This document shows, piece by piece, positions 8,141 to 17,015 of a DNA stretch of 64,000 nucleotides; position 1 is the stretch's first letter, and each line of letters begins with the position of its first letter. The notes beneath the pieces are model-generated. The model was given only the letters and a program-made list of their open reading frames with translations, searched no databases and was not told the origin of the DNA. The position numbers and the translations under genes are program-made. This DNA is from Verrucomicrobiaceae bacterium (GTDB taxonomy: Bacteria > Verrucomicrobiota > Verrucomicrobiia > Verrucomicrobiales > Verrucomicrobiaceae): contig JACKQF010000006.1 of assembly GCA_024232965.1 (NCBI GenBank), positions 186,001 through 250,000 of the forward strand, written 5' to 3'.

Positions 8141-10021
8141 CTACTTCTTCTGGGGCGCTGGCTCCTCTTTCTCTTTCATCTGGATCGGCTTGCCCTTAGT
8201 GCCTTCTGGCTTTTTGCGGCCGAGGGCGTCGTCGATCATGCCGCGCACTTTTTCATCCGGGCAGTTGAGGGCGTCCGCTTTTTCGAAGTACGCGCGGGCT
8301 TTGTCGAGTTGATTGAGCTTCTCGTACGTGCGGCCGATGTGCAGAACGATCTCTGCGTCCTCGGGCTGGAGCTCTTTGAGCAGGCCCTCTGCGCGGGTCA
8401 GTTCCTTCAGGGCACCAGCGTAATCGCCCTTTTTGTAGAGATACCAGCCCAGGCTATCCATGAAAGCGGGGTTGTTGGGTTCGAGCTGATTGGCCTTGGT
8501 GATCAGTTCGCCAGCTTTGTCGAGGTGCTGATCGAGCTCCAACCACATGTACCCGAGGTAGTTCATGGTGTTGGCGGCCTCTTCTGCCTCTGCCTGTGGG
8601 GTGATGGAGATGCTCTTTTCCAGTTGGCGGCTGGCGTCTTCGTAGCGGCCGAGTTTTTCCAAAATGATGCCGTAGCCAAAGTAAAACCGCTGGTTGAAGA
8701 CGTTACCGGGGGCGCTGGATTTGGTCAGCTCATCGGCGGCGGCGTAGGCCTCTGCGGCACGGTGCAGATCTCCCTTGAGACGCCAGGCGACGGCGATCAG
8801 GGCCTGGAACCCAGGCACATCGGGAAAGACTTTGGTAGCGCGAGTGGCGAGGTGGATAGCGCGGTCGTATTCTCGCGCCTGGAGCAGCAGTTCCGAGAGA
8901 TGCTCGTATTCGGCGCTCTCCGCACCCCCGAGCTTGATGAGGGATTCCCAGTGCGGGATGGCTTTGTCGAGGAGCTTGCGCTGCTCGTATTCGCTGGCCA
9001 GGAGGCGGCGCTGCTCGATGTCGTTGGGGGCATCTTTGACGATGGTCTCTAGTGTGCCGAGCGCCTGATCTTCCTCTTTATCTGCCTTGTAGATCCGGTA
9101 GAGGATCTTGCGGGCGGAGAGGGAGGCGAGGTCTTTGGCCAGAGTTTCACAGACTTTGCGGGTGCGGGGCAGTTGATTGGTCAGCAGGTAGTATTGGGCG
9201 ACCTGGAGGGAGATGGACTCGCGCTCGGGACTTTCAGTGGCGGTGGCGAGCGCTTTGTCGAAGAAGGGATTGACCTTAGCGAGGTGCTCTTCCTTAAATT
9301 CCGCCTGGGCCAGCGGCCAAACCTCCTGCGCTGCGCGGCCAGCGGCCAGCCAAAAGTGGGGATCGGCGCTTGATTGCCGGGACGCCTGCTCCATGGCCTG
9401 AATGGCGCGGTCGCGTTGGCGACGGGCGAGGTAATGCGTGGCGGCCTGCCGATAGACTGCTCCTGCGGAGGGAAATTTCTTCAACGCTGTGGCGATGGCT
9501 TTGTCGCCTGGATCATCCTCAGCAAAAGGGTCGGAGCTGACGTGGATGGCGAAAAAGTTCGCCAGATGCAGCAGTGGCTCGGGACTGCCGGGATTGGCGG
9601 AGACGGCACCCGTCAGGATGCGCAGGGCTTCATCCCGCCCTTTGTAGATCAGGGCAATTTCTGCGGTATGCGCAGCGAGATCGGAATTGGTAGGGTCTGC
9701 ACGAAAGACCTCCTCGTAGTGCTGTAGCGCTTGGCGGATTTTGCCAGCGGACTCGAACTGGAGTGCGGTGCTGTAGTGGGCTAGCGCCGTTGCCAGCCGC
9801 GCGCCCGCTGCGGACAGATCCAGATCTTTGTCGGAGACGGCCTTGAGACGACCCAACGATAGGTCTGCGGGCGCCCCAGGGACGGCCGCAGCTTTGGCAA
9901 GACCAATGGAAAATGCGCTGAGGGCTGCAACCGCAACGAGGGCCGCGCACCGGGTGGTGCGTGGCACAGGTTTCCCTCTGGCGATCCGAGAATATCGATT
10001 CGCTTTGCGGAGGCAGCTCAT
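8141..10021 (-). CDS. Exported tetratricopeptide-repeat protein
   Basis: A 626-residue protein with an N-terminal hydrophobic segment (about 25-45) ending near AKAAA, consistent with a signal peptide after a long basic leader. The body consists of TPR units; clear ones include the ALQHYEEVFRADPTN unit near residue 100, the RAIQAMEQASR unit near 210, the DRAIHLATRATKVFPD unit near 400 and the C-terminal pairs around LDKARAYFEKADALN near 585. The tail is rich in Lys, Glu and Pro. TPR solenoids mediate protein-protein contacts; the partner is unknown. It starts 17 bp after the small ribosomal protein gene, so co-transcription with hisG is likely. Confidence 0.88.
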   Translation of the reverse strand: MSCLRKANRYSRIARGKPVPRTTRCAALVAVAALSAFSIGLAKAAAVPGAPADLSLGRLKAVSDKDLDLSAAGARLATALAHYSTALQFESAGKIRQALQHYEEVFRADPTNSDLAAHTAEIALIYKGRDEALRILTGAVSANPGSPEPLLHLANFFAIHVSSDPFAEDDPGDKAIATALKKFPSAGAVYRQAATHYLARRQRDRAIQAMEQASRQSSADPHFWLAAGRAAQEVWPLAQAEFKEEHLAKVNPFFDKALATATESPERESISLQVAQYYLLTNQLPRTRKVCETLAKDLASLSARKILYRIYKADKEEDQALGTLETIVKDAPNDIEQRRLLASEYEQRKLLDKAIPHWESLIKLGGAESAEYEHLSELLLQAREYDRAIHLATRATKVFPDVPGFQALIAVAWRLKGDLHRAAEAYAAADELTKSSAPGNVFNQRFYFGYGIILEKLGRYEDASRQLEKSISITPQAEAEEAANTMNYLGYMWLELDQHLDKAGELITKANQLEPNNPAFMDSLGWYLYKKGDYAGALKELTRAEGLLKELQPEDAEIVLHIGRTYEKLNQLDKARAYFEKADALNCPDEKVRGMIDDALGRKKPEGTKGKPIQMKEKEEPAPQKK

Positions 10022-10038
10022 GGCCGGAGGCTAATCCT

Positions 10039-10143
10039 CTAGCTCTTGTAGCGCAAACGCTTCTTGTGACGGTTAGCGCGCATGCGCTTCCGGCGTTTGT
10101 GCTTGCTGATCTTTGTCTTTCTCCGCTTCTTGAGCGAGCCCAT
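10039..10143 (-). CDS. Small basic ribosomal protein (AURKAIP1/COX24 domain, bS22-like)
   Basis: A 34-residue, extremely basic protein that starts MGSLKKRRKTKISKHK and continues with repeated Lys/Arg/His. The pattern is that of the AURKAIP1/COX24 domain family, which includes the mycobacterial 30S protein bS22 and the mitochondrial COX24/AURKAIP1 proteins. A strong Shine-Dalgarno (AAGGAG, eight bases before the ATG) supports translation. It lies 32 bp after hisG and 17 bp before the TPR gene on the same strand. Being so short it is easily missed by gene finders. Binding to the small ribosomal subunit is inferred from the family. Confidence 0.88.
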   Translation of the reverse strand: MGSLKKRRKTKISKHKRRKRMRANRHKKRLRYKS

Positions 10144-10175
10144 GTTCGTATTCTCCTTGGTTGTTCTTTGGGTCC

Positions 10176-11063
10176 CTAGGGGACGACCTTGTTAAGTGGG
10201 TATTCCACAATGCCTTCCGCTCCCAGTGATTTGAGTTGCGGGATGATCTCCCTCACCACACTCTCACCGATCACCGTCTCTACTGCTACCCAATCTGGGT
10301 TGGCAAGCTTTGAGATGGTCGGAAGGCGAAGCGAGGGTAAGCAAGCGACCACCGCCTGCAACTGTATCTCCGGGACATTCATTTTGAGGCCGACCTTGTC
10401 GCGAGCCTCCAGCGCACCCTTGAGCAGCATCACCAGGGTGTCCATTTTGCGGCGCTTCCACGCATCAGCAGCCGCTGGTCGGCTGGCGACGAACTGTGGG
10501 AAGCTCTCCATGAGAGTATCGACGATGCGCAGCTTGTTCGCGCGCAGTGAGGAGCCAGTCTCGGTGATATCAACGATGGCATCGACCAACTCAGGGACCT
10601 TCACTTCGGTGGCACCCCAGCTAAATTCGACTTCTGCCTCGACGCCATGCTTGGCGAGGTAGATCCGGGTCATTTCGACCGCCTCGGTGGCGATGCGTTT
10701 GCCCTGGAGGTCCTTGACCGTCTGGACAGGGGAATCATCTGGCACGACCAGCACCCAACGCGTCGGCCGGGAGGTGGCCTTGCTGTAGCGCAGGTCGGTG
10801 ATGACCTCGACATCTGCCTTGTTTTCCACGACCCAATCACGACCTGTGATCCCGCAATCTAGGAAGCCATGGTCCACGTAGCGCCCGATCTCCTGGGCGC
10901 GCAGCAGGCGCAGTTCCAGCTCGTCATCGTCCACAGTTGGGCGATACGAGCGGGAGGAGACGACAATGTTGAAGCCCGCACGCTTGAAGAGATCAAGCGT
11001 CGGATCCTGAAGGCTGCCTTTCGGCAAACCGATGCGGAGGATGTTTTTGGGGGCTTCTGCCAT
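10176..11063 (-). CDS. hisG: ATP phosphoribosyltransferase, long form
   Basis: Catalyses the first step of histidine biosynthesis, joining ATP and PRPP to form phosphoribosyl-ATP. The 295-residue length and the C-terminal regulatory domain (from about residue 215, ending in EGIVEYPLNKVVP) place it in the long, HisZ-independent form inhibited by histidine. Recognisable landmarks are LRIGLPKGSLQDPTLDLFKRAG at the start, the DCGITGRDWV loop, and the PRPP-binding region VDAIVDITETGSSLRANKL. ATG 11063 is preferred over an upstream in-frame codon because the family starts just before RIGLPKG. No other his gene is in the window; it heads a run with a ribosomal protein and a TPR gene. Confidence 0.96.
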   Translation of the reverse strand: MAEAPKNILRIGLPKGSLQDPTLDLFKRAGFNIVVSSRSYRPTVDDDELELRLLRAQEIGRYVDHGFLDCGITGRDWVVENKADVEVITDLRYSKATSRPTRWVLVVPDDSPVQTVKDLQGKRIATEAVEMTRIYLAKHGVEAEVEFSWGATEVKVPELVDAIVDITETGSSLRANKLRIVDTLMESFPQFVASRPAAADAWKRRKMDTLVMLLKGALEARDKVGLKMNVPEIQLQAVVACLPSLRLPTISKLANPDWVAVETVIGESVVREIIPQLKSLGAEGIVEYPLNKVVP

Positions 11064-11348
11064 GGGCGACCTTTTTCGGGAAGGGGGCGCGCACACTAGC
11101 GGGCTTTTCAGCGATGGCTAGTAAAAAAAGCATTCCCCAATGCCTACAGCCCCGCAGCTCCCATTTGAAATGACCTCCACCGCCCCCCCAGCCCGCGCGA
11201 TACGACCAGAGGATAGACCTCACCGCCTATCAAAGGCCTGGCGCTTTCAGCCTCCAGTACTCTGAAAAGCCCTCCCCCCCCCAACCCGTCGTGCCGCCCC
11301 TAGCGATGGCTCGCAAGCATCCCCCTTCCCGACCCGTATGCCTTCCCC

Positions 11349-12545
11349 ATGTCGAAGTCCCAACCACTCTCCCGTCGTCGCCTCATGTCTGGTTCCCTCA
11401 AAGTCGGCGCTGCCGCCCTCGCTGCGCCTTGGATCGGTCGGGCGGAGTCCGCCGGCGCGCAGATCCTGGAGACCCGGGTGATTTCCCAGCAGTCGGAGTT
11501 CTACCACGGCTGGCCGACGATCGCCCGGCGCCAGAACGGAGAACTGTGGGTCTCCTGGTCCGGGGGGCGCGTCAGTCACGTCTGCCCGTTTGGCCAAGTC
11601 CACGCCATGACCTCCAAGGACGACGGCGCCACCTGGACCTTCCCCCGCGTCCTGCTGGATAGCGCCATTGATGACCGGGACTCCGGCGTTTTGGAGACCG
11701 CCAAAGGCACGCTGCTGGTGACCACCTTCACCTCGCTGGCCTATGAATCGCATTTGGCGAAGAAGGAGACCTTTGCTGAACTCGAGTCGGGTGGCTGGGG
11801 CATGCGTCCAATGACGGAGACCGAACTCGCCCACTGGAATGGCTGCCACAACCGACTCACCGCCGAGGAACGCAAGGCAGAGCTCGGGAACTGGGTAATC
11901 CGCTCCACCGACGGCGGCAAAACCTGGTCCACCCGGCTGCCCACCCTCGTGAACAGTCCCCACGGCCCCATCCAACTCAAGGACGGTCGGCTGCTTTACG
12001 CTGGTAAACAGCTTTGGACCGATGACAAAAAGGTCGGTGTCTGCGAATCCAAGGACGACGGCCAGACCTGGCAGTGGCTGGCGGAGATCCCGACGCGCAA
12101 GGGCGACAACGCCCAGCAATCCTACCACGAACTGCACGCGGTCGAAGCCGCCGATGGCACCCTGATCGCCCATATCCGCAATCACAACACCGCCAACAAA
12201 AGCTGGACGCTGCAGTCTGAGTCCAAAGACGGCGGCAAGACCTGGAGCGAGCCTCGCCCGATCTGCTTTGGCCTTCCCTCCCATCTCCTCCGCCTGCGCG
12301 ATGATCGCCTGGTCATGACCTATGGCCACCGCCGCGCGCCCTATGGCAATCAAGCCCGCGTCAGCACGGACAACGGCCAGACCTGGGGAGAACCGGTCAC
12401 CCTTTCCGGCGATGGCAAAGGCGGCGACCTCGGCTACCCCAGCACCGTGGAACTGGGCGATGGCTCACTGCTGACGGTCTGGTATGAGGCCATTCGCGAG
12501 ACACCCCGGGCCGTCCTGCGCCAGGCACACTGGAAGCTGGCGTGA
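11349..12545 (+). CDS. Tat-exported sialidase/BNR-repeat family protein
   Basis: A 398-residue protein whose N-terminus (SRRRLMSGSLKVGAAALAAPWIG) is a twin-arginine signal, so it is exported folded. The rest is a sialidase-type six-bladed propeller with five Asp-box motifs of the form S-x-D-x-G-x-T-W: SKDDGATW, STDGGKTW, SKDDGQTW, SKDGGKTW and STDNGQTW. Family members hydrolyse terminal sialic acids or related glycosides, but many environmental ones act on unknown glycans. The early WPTIARRQNGELWV strand resembles the usual arginine-bearing first blade. It stands alone on the plus strand and converges with the DUF1592 gene. Exact substrate unknown. Confidence 0.85.
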   Translation: MSKSQPLSRRRLMSGSLKVGAAALAAPWIGRAESAGAQILETRVISQQSEFYHGWPTIARRQNGELWVSWSGGRVSHVCPFGQVHAMTSKDDGATWTFPRVLLDSAIDDRDSGVLETAKGTLLVTTFTSLAYESHLAKKETFAELESGGWGMRPMTETELAHWNGCHNRLTAEERKAELGNWVIRSTDGGKTWSTRLPTLVNSPHGPIQLKDGRLLYAGKQLWTDDKKVGVCESKDDGQTWQWLAEIPTRKGDNAQQSYHELHAVEAADGTLIAHIRNHNTANKSWTLQSESKDGGKTWSEPRPICFGLPSHLLRLRDDRLVMTYGHRRAPYGNQARVSTDNGQTWGEPVTLSGDGKGGDLGYPSTVELGDGSLLTVWYEAIRETPRAVLRQAHWKLA

Positions 12546-12556
12546 CGGGCTGACCG

Positions 12557-15031
12557 CTACGGTCTGCGGAAGATGCTGCTCTGGACGATGGCATCGATCA
12601 GTGTGTGCAGACCCTTGTCCTTGTGCGTCAGGTCGCTAACGATGTGATTCACGACGGGGCGATCGAGCGCCTCCATGCGACGGCCTGTCGCATAGGTCAG
12701 CAGGCGCTCCGTCAGCATGCGGATGAAAAGCGGCTGCCGGTCCATCAGCAGCTTCTTGAATTCCGTCACGTCCTTGAAGGCCTCACCGCTCGGCAGCTCG
12801 CCGGAGGGATCAATCTCGGGCCCCTTCTTTTTGCCCAGCGTGTAGCGCGTGCGCCAGGCACCGATGGGGTCAAAGTTCTCCAGCGCAAAGCCGGGCGGAT
12901 CGATCTTTTGATGGCAACCGTAGCAGGTCGCTGACTCGCGATGCTTGGTGATGATCTCGCGGATGGATTTGGCACCGCGCACATCGGGATCGATCGGTGG
13001 CACATTGTCTGGTGGCGGGGGTGGTGGCGTGCCAAAGACATTGTCCAGTAGCCACACCCCGCGGATCACCGGCGAGGTCTCAATGCCATTCGCAGACACC
13101 GTCAGCACGCTGCCCATGCCCAGCAGCCCGCCGCGTCGCCGATCCTGCAGGCTGACTTTTTGGAACTCATGCGCCGCCTTTCCAGCGAACGACACCGGCA
13201 GCTCATAGAGATTGGCCAGCGGCTTGTTCACAAAGGCGTAGTCGCAGTCCAGAAAGTCCGTCACGGGGCCATTCGCATCGATCAGATGCCGCATGAAGAG
13301 CTGTGTCTCGCGCTTCATCGCGTTTTGCAGATCCTTGGCGTAATAGAGATCAAAGGCATCGCGATCCGGCGGCATATCGCCCAGCGCCCGCAAGTTCAGC
13401 CAGCTATCCAGGAAGCCTTTGACGAAGTTCTCCGAACGCGGGTGCCGCAGCAGACGCTCCATCTGGCTGCGCAAGACTTCCGGCTTTAGGATGTCGCCAC
13501 TATCCGCAGCAGCGCGCAGGTCGGCATCCGGCATCGTTGACCAGAGGAAGTACGAGAGCCGCGCCGCCAGATCGTGCGCTGAGAGTTCGGCTGGCTTCTT
13601 CGCTTGATCCGGCTCATTCAGGTAGAGAAAGGCGGGGGAACAAATCGCGGCCTTGAGGGCATCCATCACGGCTTCCCGGGGCGAATGACCATCGGCCTGA
13701 CGCTTCGCCACGACCGCCATCAGGCGATCCACCTCGGCCTCAGTCGCAGGCCGACGATAGGCGCGGTCGGCGAAGGTTTGCAGGATCTCGCGCGACCGCT
13801 CTGCGGCAAAGCCGTCCTTGCCAAACACGATCTGCTGCTCCTGCAGCGGCCATTGATCAAAGATCGGACCGCGAATATCCACCTCATGAATGCGGATGTG
13901 CGGCATCTGCCCATGCTGCAGCACCACGCGACGCGCCTCGACGATGCCACCTGTGTACGGATCATTCTTCGGCCATTGGTCGCGATACTGGCTGGCGATC
14001 TTTTGGAAGGCATTGCGGCAGTTTTTCATGCCGTTGGGAAAGATGAATCGCGGCGTCTGGCCTTTCTCCAGCCGGACCTTCATCGTGTACCATTCCGGCT
14101 CGCCATCGCGCACCGTCACTTCTGCTAGCTGGGGCTCGATCGGCTGCGGATGATGCAGGGTGCCCACGCGCACATCCCCCGGCACGATCCCCAGGCGAAA
14201 GGGATCCTCGGGGTCCATCTTGAAGATGTTCACGTCATACGGGTGGTGGCGGTTCATCGCATGGGCCAGCACCTTGATCTCGTAAAGGCCGTCGGCGGGG
14301 ACACCCTCGCTGAACTCATGAATCGCTGCGTAACCGCCCTCATGATTCACCGTGTTCGGCACCTCATAGACACAGAGGTAGCGAAAGCCGTACACGCGCT
14401 TGTGGGAGTAGCTCAGCTCCTGCCCTTGCTGGAAGTTCTTGTCAAAATGCCAGCTCTGTTCCGCCGGTTGCTGCGGGGTGCCCAGGGCCTTTTCGACGAT
14501 CTGGTCCGCCGCATCCAGATACTGATCCAGCAGATAGCCACTCGTCACCAGCGCATCCCCGATGTTGTCCATGTGATCCGCCATCTGATCGCGAGGGAAC
14601 TTCGCCGTCGGATCAAAAGACGTCATGTCCAGGGCAAAGAGATCGCCAATGGTGTTCAGGTATTCCCGGCGATTCAACCGTCGCAGCACCGTCTGCGCGC
14701 CCGTGGTTTGCAGGGATTCACGAGCCTCCGCGACCTTTTGCGTCAGCAGATCGATCATCGCCGTGCGCTGTGCGTCTGTCGGTTGTGCCGCCTTCTTCGG
14801 CGGCATATCGCCCAGCGTCAGTTGATCGATGATGTCCTGCGCATCATTGGCGGCGGCCTTGTCCTTCAAAGGAAAAGACAGCTCGTCAAAGCGACGGTCG
14901 CCCTTCTGTTTCTTTGCGCCATGGCACTCGATGCAGTAGTCCTTCAGAAAGGCCTGCGGCACCTCCGCCGCCTGCGCCATCGGCCACGACACCGCCAGTG
15001 CCGCCAGTCCTAGTTTTAGAGAGGCGCTCAT
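12557..15031 (-). CDS. Secreted DUF1592-type cytochrome-like protein (PSCyt1/DUF1587/1595/1592/1588/1585)
   Basis: An 824-residue exported protein with the domain order known from Planctomycetes and Verrucomicrobia. A signal peptide (1-22) is followed by a PSCyt1 module with the haem-binding motif CIECH (C33, C36, H37), then DUF1587 (RRLNRREYLNTIGDLF), DUF1595, DUF1592 (LSAHDLAARLSYFLWSTMPD), DUF1588 with CYGCHQKIDPPGFALENFDPIG, and DUF1585 at the end. CYGCH is a second potential haem site. The role is unresolved; proposed roles involve extracellular electron transfer or polymer degradation. It begins two bases after the DUF1552 gene ends, so the pair is one operon. The frame is open upstream but ATG 15031 gives the proper signal peptide. 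Confidence 0.93.
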   Translation of the reverse strand: MSASLKLGLAALAVSWPMAQAAEVPQAFLKDYCIECHGAKKQKGDRRFDELSFPLKDKAAANDAQDIIDQLTLGDMPPKKAAQPTDAQRTAMIDLLTQKVAEARESLQTTGAQTVLRRLNRREYLNTIGDLFALDMTSFDPTAKFPRDQMADHMDNIGDALVTSGYLLDQYLDAADQIVEKALGTPQQPAEQSWHFDKNFQQGQELSYSHKRVYGFRYLCVYEVPNTVNHEGGYAAIHEFSEGVPADGLYEIKVLAHAMNRHHPYDVNIFKMDPEDPFRLGIVPGDVRVGTLHHPQPIEPQLAEVTVRDGEPEWYTMKVRLEKGQTPRFIFPNGMKNCRNAFQKIASQYRDQWPKNDPYTGGIVEARRVVLQHGQMPHIRIHEVDIRGPIFDQWPLQEQQIVFGKDGFAAERSREILQTFADRAYRRPATEAEVDRLMAVVAKRQADGHSPREAVMDALKAAICSPAFLYLNEPDQAKKPAELSAHDLAARLSYFLWSTMPDADLRAAADSGDILKPEVLRSQMERLLRHPRSENFVKGFLDSWLNLRALGDMPPDRDAFDLYYAKDLQNAMKRETQLFMRHLIDANGPVTDFLDCDYAFVNKPLANLYELPVSFAGKAAHEFQKVSLQDRRRGGLLGMGSVLTVSANGIETSPVIRGVWLLDNVFGTPPPPPPDNVPPIDPDVRGAKSIREIITKHRESATCYGCHQKIDPPGFALENFDPIGAWRTRYTLGKKKGPEIDPSGELPSGEAFKDVTEFKKLLMDRQPLFIRMLTERLLTYATGRRMEALDRPVVNHIVSDLTHKDKGLHTLIDAIVQSSIFRRP

Positions 15032-15033
15032 GC

Positions 15034-16335
15034 TTAGCTCAGAGCCAGGGTGCCAGTGCTGGTGCCAAATTTGTCCACCTCCAGCCCAAAGCGTTGCAGC
15101 AGGCTGAGGTAGAGATTGCACAGTGGGCGGCGATCCAGACCGCTGGTCGGCAGCGCCTTGTATTCGCCATGCTTGAATCCGCCACCCGCCAGGATCACCG
15201 GCAGATTGGTGTTGGTGTGCGCATTCGCATTGGCCATGCCACTGCCAAACAGCACCATCGTATGATCCAGCAAGGTGCCATCACCGTCCGGGATCGATTT
15301 CAGCTTCGCCAAGAAGCGCGCAAACTGCTGCATCTGGTACTCTTCCAGCTGCAAGAGCTGATCGATGTTTGCCTGCACCTGACCGTGGTGAGAGAGCGCG
15401 TGGTAGTCTTTGCTGATGCCCAGGTAACGGGATTCAAAACCCCCGCCGATCTCCAGCGTGGCGATGCGGGTCGAGTCCGTCTGGAGGGCCAGTGCGATCA
15501 GGTCGTAGAGGATCGCCAGATCGGTGACCATGTTGGTATTGACCGGTTCCTTCAGCGGTGGCTTGGGTTTTGGCACATCGGCCCACTGCTTGCGCAGTTC
15601 CAATTGCCGCTCCACATCGCGCACCGAGGTGAAGTATTCGTCCAACTTCTCGCGATCCGTCTGATTCAACTGCCCCTGCAGGCTGCGCGCGTCCCCCTGC
15701 ACCGCATCCAGGATGGAGCCCTTCAGTTTGAAGCCGTCCTTCATCCCCGCCAGATCCCCCGCAGACTCATTCACAAACAAGCGCCGGAACAGCTCGCGCG
15801 GCCCCGGGATCGGCGGCACCCGCGTGCCGCTGCGCGTCCAGCACATCTGGCAGCCACCGTGAATCCCGTCCTCAGACCCAATCGCCAGCGATGGGAACCG
15901 CGTCGCACCCCCCACCGTCTCCGCCGCGCGTTGATCCATGCTGATGTTGCCCTCGGGCATGCCCTTGGCATCCATGGACAGCACCCCGGTCAGGAAGGAA
16001 TGCACCGCAAAGTGCCCGCCCTTGACCCCATGATCCAGGCCAGAAAACAGCGTGAAATCCTTGCGCACCTCCGTCAGTGGCTGCAAGAGGCGCGGCATCT
16101 CATAGTCCGCACCCGTGACCTTCGGAAAGAACTCTGGCTGATAAAAACCCAGCAGGTTCCCGATCGCCACTAGGCGCGTCGGTGCCTGATTGGCTGCCCC
16201 CGCCGTCGCGGCGAGCGCGCTGCTGGCCCCCAGCACGCGCTGGGAGACCGACTCCAGCAGCGGCAGAGCCAGGGTGAAGCCGGCCGACTTCAGAAAGTAG
16301 CGGCGGCTGGCGATAGAGGGGGATTTGGGGTTCAT
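15034..16335 (-). CDS. DUF1552 domain-containing exported protein
   Basis: A 433-residue protein starting with a Tat-like signal (ASRRYFLKSAGFTLALPLLES). It is the usual partner of DUF1592 proteins in Planctomycetes, Verrucomicrobia and Myxobacteria. Features include the LVAIGNLLGFYQPEFFP strand, the HFAVHSFLTGV segment, GIHGGCQMCWTRSGTRVPP, a long helical part with REKLDEYFTSVRDVERQL, and GSGMANANAHTNTNLPVILAGG near the C-terminus. The fold resembles the alkaline phosphatase-like DUF1501 proteins, but no activity is proven. It is the first gene of the pair, starting at ATG 16335 because the upstream in-frame extension lacks signal-peptide character. Confidence 0.92.
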   Translation of the reverse strand: MNPKSPSIASRRYFLKSAGFTLALPLLESVSQRVLGASSALAATAGAANQAPTRLVAIGNLLGFYQPEFFPKVTGADYEMPRLLQPLTEVRKDFTLFSGLDHGVKGGHFAVHSFLTGVLSMDAKGMPEGNISMDQRAAETVGGATRFPSLAIGSEDGIHGGCQMCWTRSGTRVPPIPGPRELFRRLFVNESAGDLAGMKDGFKLKGSILDAVQGDARSLQGQLNQTDREKLDEYFTSVRDVERQLELRKQWADVPKPKPPLKEPVNTNMVTDLAILYDLIALALQTDSTRIATLEIGGGFESRYLGISKDYHALSHHGQVQANIDQLLQLEEYQMQQFARFLAKLKSIPDGDGTLLDHTMVLFGSGMANANAHTNTNLPVILAGGGFKHGEYKALPTSGLDRRPLCNLYLSLLQRFGLEVDKFGTSTGTLALS

Positions 16336-16658
16336 GCGGGGCTGTAAACGCCGGACAAGCACTTCGGTTTTCGTCAATCAGCAGCGCAAGACCAATGCCA
16401 AGGCCGCGCAGCCGCGAATGGACCCCGGTTCGACCCGGCTGCCGCTCAAGCGGAAAGGCAGCGGAATGCTCGGGGCGAGATCCCATTATCTGAAAGCAAG
16501 GGTCATCCTTAGCGATATACGGACGATCTCATCCCTGCCGCCCGACTTCCATCTTGCCAAAACCTTCGCCGTCGTGACAAATAGAGTCATCCCTCTGCGC
16601 CTGTGTGGAGAATAAGAAACTGTTAGGCGTCGCTAACCGTCCCGAGTAAAGAACGATT
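16336..16658. other. Intergenic region, start of accessory stretch
   Basis: About 320 bp separate the DUF1552 gene from the first of the accessory genes on the other strand. I see no gene here. Near its right end, 31 bp before the DUF6717 start, is GTTAGGC (16622-16628), which is discussed with GCCTAAC at 17008-17014 as possible recombination cores. The left part must hold the promoter of the DUF1552/DUF1592 operon, but no strong -35/-10 pair stands out. Confidence 0.4.
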
Positions 16659-17000
16659 ATGAATTCACTCTTTGCCATCTCGCCATACAAGTTCGAGGAG
16701 TTTTGGGTCTTCGACGACTCAACCGTTGGTTTGCGTCAGGAGCCCTTTGTCAGCGGGGCCGACGACATCATCGAGATCCTCACGGCAGACATTCCAGACG
16801 CAGCCACTGGCTTCAAGCTCGTCTTCTCGCCGCAACCATTTCCTGGTTTCACAGCGCGCTTCGATTGGAACCGGCCCGAGCACGGAGGTAACTGGTATTC
16901 GTGGGCCGAGCGAGGCATTGAGGGTTGGCTTTGTCCGGCGATGTTCAAGTATTTCGAGACTGCTCCCAAGGAAATCTATGTCAAGGCTTCTCCCAAATGA
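16659..17000 (+). CDS. DUF6717 family protein
   Basis: A 113-residue cytoplasmic protein of a small uncharacterised family. Its signature stretches are the start MNSLFAISPYKFEEFWVFDD, PFVSGADDIIE, and the C-terminal GWLCPAMFKYFETAPKEIYV. No catalytic motif is visible. It is the first of a row of short plus-strand genes without clear operon logic. GTTAGGC stands 31 bp before its start and GCCTAAC seven bases after its stop. Confidence 0.75.
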   Translation: MNSLFAISPYKFEEFWVFDDSTVGLRQEPFVSGADDIIEILTADIPDAATGFKLVFSPQPFPGFTARFDWNRPEHGGNWYSWAERGIEGWLCPAMFKYFETAPKEIYVKASPK

Positions 17001-17015
17001 CCGCAACGCCTAACC

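Noticed and set aside
16622..17014. A full integron cassette with attC site
   Set aside because: GTTAGGC and GCCTAAC flank one gene, but no GTTRRRY half-site follows within 150 bp of the GCCTAAC and no integrase is present.
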